A DNA stretch of 6,638 nucleotides from Candidatus Zymogenus sp. (GTDB lineage: Bacteria > Desulfobacterota > Zymogenia > Zymogenales > Zymogenaceae): positions 1 to 6,638 of the forward strand of contig JAUWME010000138.1 in the NCBI GenBank assembly GCA_030613285.1, given 5' to 3'. Numbering within the stretch: position 1 is the stretch's first letter; the number at the start of each line of letters is the position of its first letter. A model generated the notes under the pieces. The model did not search any database, had not been told where the DNA came from, and saw nothing but the letters and a program-made list of their open reading frames with translations. This document shows, piece after piece, positions 1 through 5,755 of this stretch. The translations under genes and the position numbers were made by a program.

Positions 1-19
1 CATGGTAAGTTTCTAATAG

Positions 20-832
20 CTAATAGAGATTTGAGACATAGTAGTAGATAAATGGGACTGAAAATACAAAGGAGTCAATCCTGTCTAAGAAACCTCCGTG
101 GCCGGGAAGCAGCCCACTTGCATCTTTTACTTTAAATCCCCGCTTGATAAGCGATTCTGTCATGTCGCCAAGTACAGCGAGGATTGACCCAACAATACCC
201 AAAACAAAGATGTCCCAAAGGTTTAATGTAACTCCCTTAAAACCAAGGATATATTTAGCAAAAACAAAGACCGCCAAAACACTGAAAAACACTGCACCAA
301 TGGTGCCCTCCACAGTCTTTTTGGGGCTTATGGCCTCGTAAAGTTTGTGTTTTCCAAAGAGCCTTCCGGTAAAGTACCCTCCAGCGTCGCTGCCGAAGTT
401 AATGGCAATTGCCATAATTGCCCATCTCCAACCATCTTCTGGTATTTGAGTTAGGATAATCAAAAAAGAGAGGAGAAAGGCTACATAAAAAACCCCGAAC
501 ATTCTGATAAAGAGGTTTTCGGCCTTCTTTTGGGGGTCCGTAACCCGAAAGAGAGAAAAGGCCATCACTGCCAAAAAGACGAAAGCCGTTGTTGGGACAA
601 CAAACTCTGGATAGCCAAAAAAGAAGGCAAGGGGGAATAATAGTCCCAGAAGAACGTGGACTATTATCTGAACATTTATTTTTTCTGGATAGAGAAACGA
701 GAGATATTCGTAAAGGGCAAAGGTTATAATGATAAGGATGATGAAAAGCATACCGACAGCTTCAGCGTAAATGATTATCGAAAAGATAATGGGAACGGCC
801 ACAAGAGCCGTGAAGATGCGATTAAGTAACAT
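20..832 (-). CDS. cdsA: Phosphatidate cytidylyltransferase (CDP-diglyceride synthase)
   Basis: CdsA converts phosphatidate and CTP to CDP-diacylglycerol, the branch point for phosphatidylethanolamine, phosphatidylglycerol and cardiolipin. It is a 270-residue inner-membrane protein with several hydrophobic helices (roughly 5-45, 55-95, 108-127, 135-155, 168-192, 205-222). The C-terminal signature is complete: SLIKRGFKVKDASGLLPGHGGFLDRID (227-253). Upstream are NFGSDAGGYFTGRLFGK (145-161) and SPKKTVEGTIGA (159-170 region), both conserved in the family. Length is normal (E. coli 285). The ATG at 832 has a good Shine-Dalgarno. It follows uppS as in most bacteria, where dxr and the rseP protease usually come next, but those would lie outside this window. 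Confidence 0.96.
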   Translation of the reverse strand: MLLNRIFTALVAVPIIFSIIIYAEAVGMLFIILIIITFALYEYLSFLYPEKINVQIIVHVLLGLLFPLAFFFGYPEFVVPTTAFVFLAVMAFSLFRVTDPQKKAENLFIRMFGVFYVAFLLSFLIILTQIPEDGWRWAIMAIAINFGSDAGGYFTGRLFGKHKLYEAISPKKTVEGTIGAVFFSVLAVFVFAKYILGFKGVTLNLWDIFVLGIVGSILAVLGDMTESLIKRGFKVKDASGLLPGHGGFLDRIDSFVFSVPFIYYYVSNLY

Positions 833-838
833 TTTTTA

Positions 839-844
839 CCCTCC
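839..844 (-). promoter_or_regulatory. cdsA ribosome binding site
   Basis: GGAGGG lies 6 nt before the ATG at 832, directly after the T-run of the upstream hairpin. It is one of the strongest ribosome binding sites in the window. Confidence 0.8.
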
Positions 845-867
845 AAAAAAAAGCCGTCAAAGACGCC
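845..867 (-). terminator. Terminator-like hairpin between uppS and cdsA
   Basis: On the coding strand GGCGTC (867-862), a TTT loop and GACGGC (858-853) form a short stem (four firm pairs, one G-G mismatch or bulge, one closing pair), followed at once by eight T (852-845). Stem strength is modest and the U-tract is good. The cdsA Shine-Dalgarno begins at the next base, so partial termination or attenuation is more likely than a full stop. The rest of the 119-nt gap is AT-rich, with no promoter I would commit to. Confidence 0.35.
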
Positions 868-951
868 AAAAAAAATGAAAAAAGAAGGATGCTTTAAAGA
901 ATTTTCTCACGGAAGATAGAAGATAATATTATTGTCGACTAACCTTGAAGA

Positions 952-1704
952 CTAAATTTCTCCTTTTATCTGCTCACTCGTAAGCCCAAAACGTCTTTCC
1001 CTGAAGGAATATTCCTTTAAAGTCTCGTAATATTTCTTGGGGGTAAAATCGGGCCAGAGCGTATCTGTGATTACAAACTCGGTATATGCCAGTTGGTACA
1101 ATAGAAAATTGGAAAGTCTCGTCTCACCGCTGGTTCTGATCATCAGGTCTGGGTCGGGGATGTCTTTTGTGTATAGATTTTGGGAGATGACATTTTCGTC
1201 GATATCGTCAATGGAGAGACTTCCATCGCTTATCTGTTTTGAGATACTGATGAATGCATCTGTGATTTCTGCTCTGGATCCATAGGAGAGAGCCAAGTTT
1301 AGGTTCAGGCCGGTGTTGTTTGCGGTGGTGGAAACGGTGTTGTCGAGTATATCGCGTACAAATTGCGGCAGAGAGTGGAGCCTCCCAATGGCTGTCAGCT
1401 TGACGTTATCTTTCATCATCTTCGGAAGTTCTTTTGTGAGATACTCTCCCAGAAGGCTCATAAGGGCATCTACCTCTATCTTTGGTCGGTTCCAGTTTTC
1501 TTCTGAAAAAGCGTAAAGGGTAAGGATTTTGATGCCAGCTTCACGGCTTACGTCAACAATTAGGCTTACAATATCACTTCCTCTTTTGTGTCCTACCACG
1601 CGGTTGAAGTTGCGCTCTTTTGCCCATCGACCATTCCCGTCCATGATAATCGCAATGTGGCTGGGAACGTTATCAAGGCTTTTAATTTCCTCAACGTAGT
1701 TCAA
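952..1704 (-). CDS. uppS: Undecaprenyl diphosphate synthase (cis-prenyltransferase)
   Basis: UppS adds eight isopentenyl units in cis to farnesyl diphosphate, making the C55 carrier for peptidoglycan and other envelope glycans. The 250 residues contain every family landmark: HIAIIMDGNGRWAKER (16-31) with the catalytic Asp22 and GNGR, His39, LTLYAFSEENWNRP (61-74), LALSYGSRAEI (137-147) and DPDLMIRTSGETRLSNFLLYQLAYTEF (184-210) with R190, R196 and S198 for the diphosphate, then LWPDF (216-220). The start is TTG at 1704: an in-frame TGA lies nine codons upstream with no ATG or GTG between, and the next Met is the catalytic-motif Met21. The TTG overlaps the frr TGA by two bases within a four-base gene overlap. 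A 119-nt gap separates it from cdsA. Confidence 0.96.
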   Translation of the reverse strand: MNYVEEIKSLDNVPSHIAIIMDGNGRWAKERNFNRVVGHKRGSDIVSLIVDVSREAGIKILTLYAFSEENWNRPKIEVDALMSLLGEYLTKELPKMMKDNVKLTAIGRLHSLPQFVRDILDNTVSTTANNTGLNLNLALSYGSRAEITDAFISISKQISDGSLSIDDIDENVISQNLYTKDIPDPDLMIRTSGETRLSNFLLYQLAYTEFVITDTLWPDFTPKKYYETLKEYSFRERRFGLTSEQIKGEI

Positions 1705-2255
1705 ATCTCCATAATCTCCTTTTCTTTTTCACCAGAAATCTCGTCAGTTTTCTTGACAAATTCGTTTGTAATTTCCTGCACTTTGTCGTGAAGGCTAAAA
1801 TAGTTGTCTTCTGAGAGATCTTTATCCTTTTTCATCTCTTTTAAAAAGTCGTTAGATTCTCTCCTTAGGTTTCTAAGGGCTATTTTGTAGTCCTCACTCA
1901 TGTTTTTTACAAGCTTTACAAGGTCTTTTCTCCGCTCTTCGGTGAGGCTTGGAATTGTAATCCTGATAATCTTGCCGTCGTTTTGCGGAGTCAGGCCAAG
2001 GTCAGATTTTAAGATGGCCTTTTCAATGTCACCCATGGAATTTACATCCCATGGCTGGATGGTTATGAGTCGACTTTCTGGAGCAGAGATTGTCCCCAGT
2101 TGATTGAGAGGTGTTGGTGTGCCGTAATAGTCAACCATCATCCCGTCCAAAAGCGCCGTTGAGGCTCTCCCAGTACGGATCCTTTTTAGTTCGTTTTTAA
2201 AAGAGTTGATCGATTTATCCATCGATTTACTTAAATCTTCTAGAACTTCTTCCAT
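1701..2255 (-). CDS. frr: Ribosome recycling factor
   Basis: RRF acts with EF-G to split the post-termination ribosome into subunits. The 184-residue length matches the family (about 185). Helical domain I is seen in the N-terminal segment with LKRIRTGRAST (23-33) and in the C-terminal half with LRNLRRESNDF (127-137), where R132 corresponds to the conserved arginine needed for ribosome binding. Domain II lies between, with YYGTPTPLNQLGTISAPESRLITIQPWD (43-70) and LGLTPQNDGKIIRITIPSLTEERR (86-109). The last residues are unusually charged (GEKEKEIMEI), but the sequence there also has to carry the Shine-Dalgarno for uppS. The start overlaps the pyrH stop and the stop overlaps the uppS start. Confidence 0.97.
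   Translation of the reverse strand: MEEVLEDLSKSMDKSINSFKNELKRIRTGRASTALLDGMMVDYYGTPTPLNQLGTISAPESRLITIQPWDVNSMGDIEKAILKSDLGLTPQNDGKIIRITIPSLTEERRKDLVKLVKNMSEDYKIALRNLRRESNDFLKEMKKDKDLSEDNYFSLHDKVQEITNEFVKKTDEISGEKEKEIMEI
1716..1721 (-). promoter_or_regulatory. uppS ribosome binding site within frr
   Basis: AAGGAG lies 11 nt before the TTG start at 1704, somewhat long but usable. A closer GGAG ends only 2 nt before the TTG. Both are inside frr coding sequence, as expected for a coupled start. Confidence 0.5.
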
Positions 2256-2977
2256 TATTTATTACCTCTTACTAATGTTCCTATTTTTTGACCCGAAACG
2301 ATTTTTTTGATGTTGCCCGCCTCAAGGAGGTTGAAGACAACAATAGGTAAACCATTATCCATGCAAAGCGACAAAGCCGTTGAGTCCATCACTTTAAGCC
2401 TAAGCCTTAATGCGTCTATGAATTCAATTTCTTCAAACATCTTCGCATCAGGATTTGTCATCGGGTCTTTGTCGTAAACACCGTTAACTTTAGTCGCTTT
2501 AAAGATTATGTCAGCACCGATCTCCATCCCCCGAAGGGCTGCGGCTGTGTCTGTTGTGAAATATGGGTTGCCGGTGCCCCCCGCAAAGATGACAATCCTC
2601 CCCTTTTCGAGGTGGCGAATCGCTTTTCTTTTTATGTACGGCTCGGCAACGGCTCTCATCTCAATGGCCGTCTGCCCCCTTGTTTGGATACCATGGTTTT
2701 CCAGATAGCCCTGCAGGGCAAGCCCATTTATGACTGTTCCCAACATTCCCATGTAGTCGGCAGTGGCTCTGTCTATCTTCTGAGAATCGGCAGAGACACC
2801 ACGAAAGATATTTCCCCCGCCAATTACGAGAGCCATCTCAATGCCAGTGTCGTAAGCGCTCCGTACTTCTTCTACAACATACTCAATTGCCTCGCCCGAA
2901 ATGCCAAAGCCGTCGGGTCCCGCCAGAATCTCTCCGGACAATTTGAGCAGAACCCTTTTATAAATAGACTTGGTCAA
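2255..2977 (-). CDS. pyrH: Uridylate kinase (UMP kinase), amino-acid kinase fold
   Basis: PyrH phosphorylates UMP to UDP with ATP, feeding all pyrimidine nucleotides and UDP-linked cell-wall precursors; the bacterial enzyme is hexameric and allosteric (GTP up, UTP down). At 240 residues it has the normal length. Visible elements are the Lys of LLKLSGE (10-16), the glycine-rich [10 protein letters not shown] (51-60), [21 protein letters not shown] (69-89) and the nucleotide-binding [19 protein letters not shown] (131-149) and [13 protein letters not shown] (160-172). The start is TTG at 2977: an in-frame TAG lies two codons upstream and the first internal Met is far inside the fold, so no ATG start is possible. 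Its stop and the frr ATG share a base (TAATG), which points to coupled translation. Confidence 0.96.
   Translation of the reverse strand: MTKSIYKRVLLKLSGEILAGPDGFGISGEAIEYVVEEVRSAYDTGIEMALVIGGGNIFRGVSADSQKIDRATADYMGMLGTVINGLALQGYLENHGIQTRGQTAIEMRAVAEPYIKRKAIRHLEKGRIVIFAGGTGNPYFTTDTAAALRGMEIGADIIFKATKVNGVYDKDPMTNPDAKMFEEIEFIDALRLRLKVMDSTALSLCMDNGLPIVVFNLLEAGNIKKIVSGQKIGTLVRGNK
2265..2270 (-). promoter_or_regulatory. frr ribosome binding site within pyrH
   Basis: AAGAGG, with GAGG as the useful core, lies 9 nt before the ATG at 2255, inside the last codons of pyrH. It is a moderate site; ribosomes finishing pyrH could reinitiate at the overlapping TAATG. Confidence 0.5.
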
Positions 2978-2983
2978 TCTCTA

Positions 2984-2998
2984 CCCCTGAAAAACAGG
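2984..2998 (-). promoter_or_regulatory. pyrH ribosome binding site overlapped by a small hairpin
   Basis: AGGGG (2988-2984) lies 6 nt before the TTG start at 2977. Its 5' part is in a 4-bp hairpin, CCTG (2998-2995) with CAGG (2989-2986) around a loop of five T. The stem is too short to hide the site firmly. With the TTG start it suggests moderate initiation. Confidence 0.5.
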
Positions 2999-3015
2999 CC
3001 ATATTTTTAGTACAA

Positions 3016-3618
3016 TTAGTCTAAGTCTTCACCAAGCTGAAAACGCGCAAAGCGTCTAATTACAATGTTCTCACCAATCGTCGAAATTACATTTTTGAGG
3101 TAATCGGAAACCTTGATGTCGGGATCTTTGACGTATGGTTGATTTAATAGACAAACTTCTGAGTAGAACTTCTTGAGCTTGCCCTCGACGATTTTTTCTA
3201 TTACCTTTTCTGGTTTTCCAGAATTCTTGGCCTGATCACTGTATATCTCTTTCTCTCTATTTATGACATCCTCTGGGACGTCCTCTTCTGCCAGATATTG
3301 TGGAAATGACGCTGCGACATGCATGGCAATGTCTTTTATGAATGTCTGAAAAGTTTCATTTCTTGTAACAAAGTCAGATTCGCAATTTACTTCTACCAAG
3401 ACACCGATTTTTCCGCCCATGTGGATGTACGAGCCGATGGCTCCTTCGTTTGCGGTCCTTCCCGCTCTGTTTGCGGCTCTGGAGACACCCTTCTTCCTTA
3501 AAACATCAATGGCCTTTTCCATATCTCCGCTGGTTTCGGTGAGGGCGCCCTTGCAGTCCATCATCCCGGCGCCTGTCTTGTCTCTGAGTTCCTTTACAGT
3601 CTGTGCACTAATTTCCAT
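3016..3618 (-). CDS. tsf: Translation elongation factor Ts (short form)
   Basis: EF-Ts is the nucleotide exchange factor that releases GDP from EF-Tu. From the ATG at 3618 the protein has 200 residues. The N-terminal UBA-like domain (1 to about 54) carries TVKELRDKTGAGMMDCKGAL. The core has VLVEVNCESDFVTRNETF, where S-D82-F83-V is the conserved [TS]DFV element that contacts EF-Tu. Next come LLNQPYVKDPDIKVSDYL and the usual ending GENIVIRRFARFQLGE. E. coli EF-Ts is 283 residues with a duplicated core; this length corresponds to the short single-core type known from Thermus and several other phyla, which in Thermus acts as a dimer. It is intact, not truncated, since both ends match the family. 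A TTG at 3624 would add two residues but is too close to the Shine-Dalgarno. pyrH follows after 38 nt. Confidence 0.96.
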   Translation of the reverse strand: MEISAQTVKELRDKTGAGMMDCKGALTETSGDMEKAIDVLRKKGVSRAANRAGRTANEGAIGSYIHMGGKIGVLVEVNCESDFVTRNETFQTFIKDIAMHVAASFPQYLAEEDVPEDVINREKEIYSDQAKNSGKPEKVIEKIVEGKLKKFYSEVCLLNQPYVKDPDIKVSDYLKNVISTIGENIVIRRFARFQLGEDLD

Positions 3619-3627
3619 TATCAACTA

Positions 3628-3633
3628 CTCCTT
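3628..3633 (-). promoter_or_regulatory. tsf ribosome binding site, decides the start
   Basis: AAGGAG lies 9 nt before the ATG at 3618 but only 3 nt before the in-frame TTG at 3624. This spacing favours the ATG, which also gives the usual EF-Ts N-terminus. Confidence 0.8.
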
Positions 3634-3638
3634 AATAA

Positions 3639-3655
3639 CCAGACTTAATATCTGG
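3639..3655 (-). other. Small hairpin between rpsB and tsf
   Basis: CCAGA (3655-3651 on the coding strand) can pair with TCTGG (3643-3639) across a 7-nt loop, followed by TTATT. The stem is only 5 bp and the T-run is broken, so full termination is unlikely. It could modestly lower tsf expression relative to rpsB, or protect an mRNA end, but may be chance. Confidence 0.25.
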
Positions 3656-3665
3656 GGTTTCTATT

Positions 3666-4619
3666 CTATTTATCTTCTTTGGAAATATCTTCTTCAGCAT
3701 CTTTTTTGTTTTCGTCGCTCCCCTCATCTGCGGCCGCGCTTTCGTTACCAGCCTCTTCTGTCTCCACCGGGGCGGTCGCCACATCAATCTTATCTTCAAT
3801 GGGTTTACTTACAACCTCTTTAGCAATCTCTTTTTCAACTTCTAACTCTTTGGCCACAGGAGTTTTGTCGGGTTTTTCCTCCCCATCTTTTCCACCCGCA
3901 TCACCTTGCTCCATCCCGTCAATCATCTTTACGCCCTTCTCATTTCTTCCCTCCAGAATGGCATCGGCAATCCTTGATGCAAAGAGCCTGATGGCTCTAA
4001 TAGCGTCGTCGTTTCCGGGGATGACAAAGTCGATTGGGTCGGGGTTGCAGTTTGTGTCCACAATTGAGATTATCGGGATGCCGAGTTTATTCGCTTCGTG
4101 TACCGCAATTTTTTCTTTTCTTGGGTCTACCACGAAGAGACAATTGGGAATTCTTACCATCTCCTTTATCCCGCCGAGGTTTTTGTAGAGTTTATCCTTC
4201 TGACGGTTGAGAGTCAATATTTCCTTTTTTGAAAGAGACTCCACCGATGCATCGGCCAAAAGGGCCTCAAGCTTCTTTAGACGATCGAGACTCTTTTTGA
4301 TGGTGGAAAAGTTTGTGAGAGTGCCGCCCAGCCACCTACCGTTGACGTTGTGCATACCGCACCGATCGGCCTCTTCGGCAATAGCCTGCTGGGCCTGGTT
4401 CTTGGTTCCCACAAATAGGACATTTCCCCCATCGCTGGAAAGTTGCCTGACAAACTCATAAGCCTCATTAAAGAGCTTGAGAGTCTTTTGTAGGTCAATG
4501 ATATAAATTCCGTTTCTTGCCCCAAAGATGTATTTCTTCATCTTCGGGTTCCATCTCTTTGTCTGATGGCCAAAGTGAACCCCCGCTTCCAAGAGTTCTT
4601 TCATAGCTATGTAGCTCAT
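3666..4619 (-). CDS. rpsB: 30S ribosomal protein S2 with long acidic C-terminal tail
   Basis: S2 binds 16S rRNA on the back of the small subunit, joins late in assembly and helps recruit S1. The first 225-230 residues are a standard S2: [20 protein letters not shown] near the N-terminus, [17 protein letters not shown] sequence at 34-46 (here [13 protein letters not shown]), [14 protein letters not shown] (64-77), the coiled-coil insertion around 108-145, LFVVDPRKE (161-169) and [21 protein letters not shown] (186-206). E. coli S2 has 241 residues. This one has 317, the excess being a tail from about 231 rich in Glu, Lys, Asp and Ala, with no recognisable fold. The ATG start is set by the AGGAGG and by the typical N-terminus. 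It is the first gene of the block, with tsf next, as in most bacteria. Confidence 0.97.
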   Translation of the reverse strand: MSYIAMKELLEAGVHFGHQTKRWNPKMKKYIFGARNGIYIIDLQKTLKLFNEAYEFVRQLSSDGGNVLFVGTKNQAQQAIAEEADRCGMHNVNGRWLGGTLTNFSTIKKSLDRLKKLEALLADASVESLSKKEILTLNRQKDKLYKNLGGIKEMVRIPNCLFVVDPRKEKIAVHEANKLGIPIISIVDTNCNPDPIDFVIPGNDDAIRAIRLFASRIADAILEGRNEKGVKMIDGMEQGDAGGKDGEEKPDKTPVAKELEVEKEIAKEVVSKPIEDKIDVATAPVETEEAGNESAAADEGSDENKKDAEEDISKEDK

Positions 4620-4624
4620 ATTTT

Positions 4625-4630
4625 CCTCCT
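4625..4630 (-). promoter_or_regulatory. rpsB ribosome binding site
   Basis: A full AGGAGG sits 5 nt before the ATG at 4619. A second SD-like copy, GGAGG at 4645-4641, is followed by the same A-rich context but has no start codon at a useful distance. Confidence 0.8.
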
Positions 4631-4651
4631 AATGGTTTTTCCTCCACCCAC

Positions 4652-4710
4652 AGGAACACGGGAGCCACGATCTTCATTTTCGAAGATCATTGGGCCACCA
4701 CCCTGTTCCT
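4652..4710 (-). promoter_or_regulatory. Structured rpsB leader, candidate S2 autoregulatory element
   Basis: The leader RNA can fold into one long imperfect hairpin. The outer arm pairs AGGAACA (4710-4704) with TGTTCCT (4658-4652), and continues as GGG-CCC (4703-4701 with 4662-4660) across a single-base bulge. A short GCC/GGC pairing sits within. The apical stem is a perfect 7-bp GATCTTC/GAAGATC (4688-4682 with 4675-4669) closing a 6-nt loop. No T-run follows on the coding strand, so it is not a terminator. In gammaproteobacteria S2 represses rpsB-tsf through a structured leader. The position and folding here suggest the same kind of control, but I cannot show that this matches the known S2 leader family. 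Confidence 0.5.
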
Positions 4711-4743
4711 CTTTTTAAGAGTGTGTGTATTTTTAAACTTCTA

Positions 4744-4772
4744 ATTCTAACAAAAACTCAAGTATTATGCAA
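4744..4772 (-). promoter_or_regulatory. Predicted sigma70-type promoter with extended -10 for the rpsB operon
   Basis: The -10 box TAGAAT (4749-4744) matches five of six consensus bases and is directly preceded by TGT, which gives the extended -10 form TGn. A weak -35, TTGCAT (4772-4767, three of six matches), sits exactly 17 nt upstream. Transcription would start near 4738, leaving a leader of about 120 nt before the rpsB start. The flanking DNA is AT-rich and no other candidate in the gap fits as well. This is prediction from sequence only. Confidence 0.6.
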
Positions 4773-4833
4773 GATAAAAAGCAACTGACGTAAAATAAAT
4801 GGGATATTCTTCTAAATAAAATCTATCCAAAAT

Positions 4834-5751
4834 CTATATAAAAAGATGAATCCCAACGCCAAGAATGAGGAGTAAACCTGTCAAGAGGTGCAACCCCACG
4901 GTCATCCCGCAAACCGAAACAACGGCAATAGGATCATCGTAAACACGAAAAAGCTTAATCGTTGCCGAAATTCCCAGAGGGATGGTCAAAAGAGAAATTA
5001 ACGTCAATGTGGGGATTATATTAAAGCTGACACCCAAAATAACAGAGAGGTAGGTCAGAGCGATAATCGCCATATAAACATACCTTGCCCTTGCTTTCCC
5101 CAAAAAGACTATCGCAGTAATTTTATTAGAGGTCTTGTCCGCATCGTAGTCGGGATAGCCGTTGACAAAAAGAATCAGTGTTATCAAAAGCGCTACCGGA
5201 ACAGAAAGCATTGCTGCTGCTGAAGAAAGCTCAAGTGTCATCACATAATAGGTACCCAGCAACATTACAGGCCCAAAACCCGAAGCAATAGAAAGCTCTC
5301 CCAGCCCCCTGCCAAGGTAGGAGAGGCCGAAACGGTTCACAGAATATGCAAGGATGAGAAATATTCCAATTGCCCCAAAGATTAGTAGCATCGGCCCCGT
5401 TCGATAGAACAGGTAGAGTCCAATCGCTATTCCCATGAGCAAAAAAAAGAGACCGAGGTACAGGGTCTTTTGGGGGGTTATAATGCCATCCTGAATGAGC
5501 CTGCTGCCGCCAGAAAATTGATTGTGAAACTTGTTGATGTTGTCGGTTCCGCTCTTGTAGTCAAAGTAGTCATTTAAAACGTTTGACGATGCATGAAAAG
5601 ATATCGCTCCAATGAGCGCGAGAAAAAAGAGGAAAAAATTGAAAGTACCCCCCTCACTCTTTAAAAATCTTGCGGCCTCGATACCACCAAGAAGAACCGG
5701 AACAACACTCGCCGTGAAGAATGGGGCGCGAACGGCCCTTGCGATATTCAT
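4834..5751 (-). CDS. menA: UbiA-family prenyltransferase, most like MenA (1,4-dihydroxy-2-naphthoate polyprenyltransferase)
   Basis: This 305-residue integral membrane protein would attach a polyprenyl chain from its diphosphate to an aromatic acceptor at the inner membrane. Two Asp-rich Mg2+/diphosphate motifs are visible: NDYFD at 60-64, followed by KSGTD, and NGYPDYDAD at 197-205. MenA-like signatures are GGSRLIQDGIITPQ (81-94), YLGRGLGEL (about 145-153) and FGPVMLLGTYYV (159-170). Long hydrophobic stretches across most of the rest fit the roughly nine helices of the family. Length matches MenA (about 300). The ATG start has an AGGAG 8 nt upstream, inside the end of argJ. The family is certain and MenA is the best substrate guess; a futalosine-pathway prenyltransferase or another quinone/lipid prenyltransferase remains possible, since no other quinone gene is in view. 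Sitting between argJ and rpsB is not the textbook location. Confidence 0.8.
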   Translation of the reverse strand: MNIARAVRAPFFTASVVPVLLGGIEAARFLKSEGGTFNFFLFFLALIGAISFHASSNVLNDYFDYKSGTDNINKFHNQFSGGSRLIQDGIITPQKTLYLGLFFLLMGIAIGLYLFYRTGPMLLIFGAIGIFLILAYSVNRFGLSYLGRGLGELSIASGFGPVMLLGTYYVMTLELSSAAAMLSVPVALLITLILFVNGYPDYDADKTSNKITAIVFLGKARARYVYMAIIALTYLSVILGVSFNIIPTLTLISLLTIPLGISATIKLFRVYDDPIAVVSVCGMTVGLHLLTGLLLILGVGIHLFI

Positions 5752-5755
5752 ACTG

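Noticed and set aside
1..3. An ATG on the minus strand at the very edge, 16 nt after the cdsA stop, where dxr often begins
   Set aside because: Only the start triplet is in view and no Shine-Dalgarno precedes it, so neither the gene nor its identity can be supported.
3679..4188. A 169-codon plus-strand open frame opposite the rpsB tail
   Set aside because: Its Ser-rich low complexity is just the complement of the Glu/Lys/Ala-rich tail codons of S2.
4495..4677. A 60-codon minus-strand frame starting in the rpsB leader and running into rpsB out of frame
   Set aside because: Its ATG sits in the apical loop/stem of the leader hairpin with no Shine-Dalgarno, and most of it is an out-of-frame shadow of rpsB. 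A leader peptide is possible but unsupported.
4652..4717. Reading the rpsB leader hairpin as a plus-strand terminator, as it is followed by CTTTTT in that direction
   Set aside because: No plus-strand gene lies upstream for it to terminate, and the hairpin sits where an rpsB leader element is expected.
4818..4837. Direct repeat of AAAATCTAT with an 11-nt period at the end of the menA-like gene
   Set aside because: Two short AT-rich copies overlapping a stop codon are readily explained by chance; no further copies or element ends are seen.
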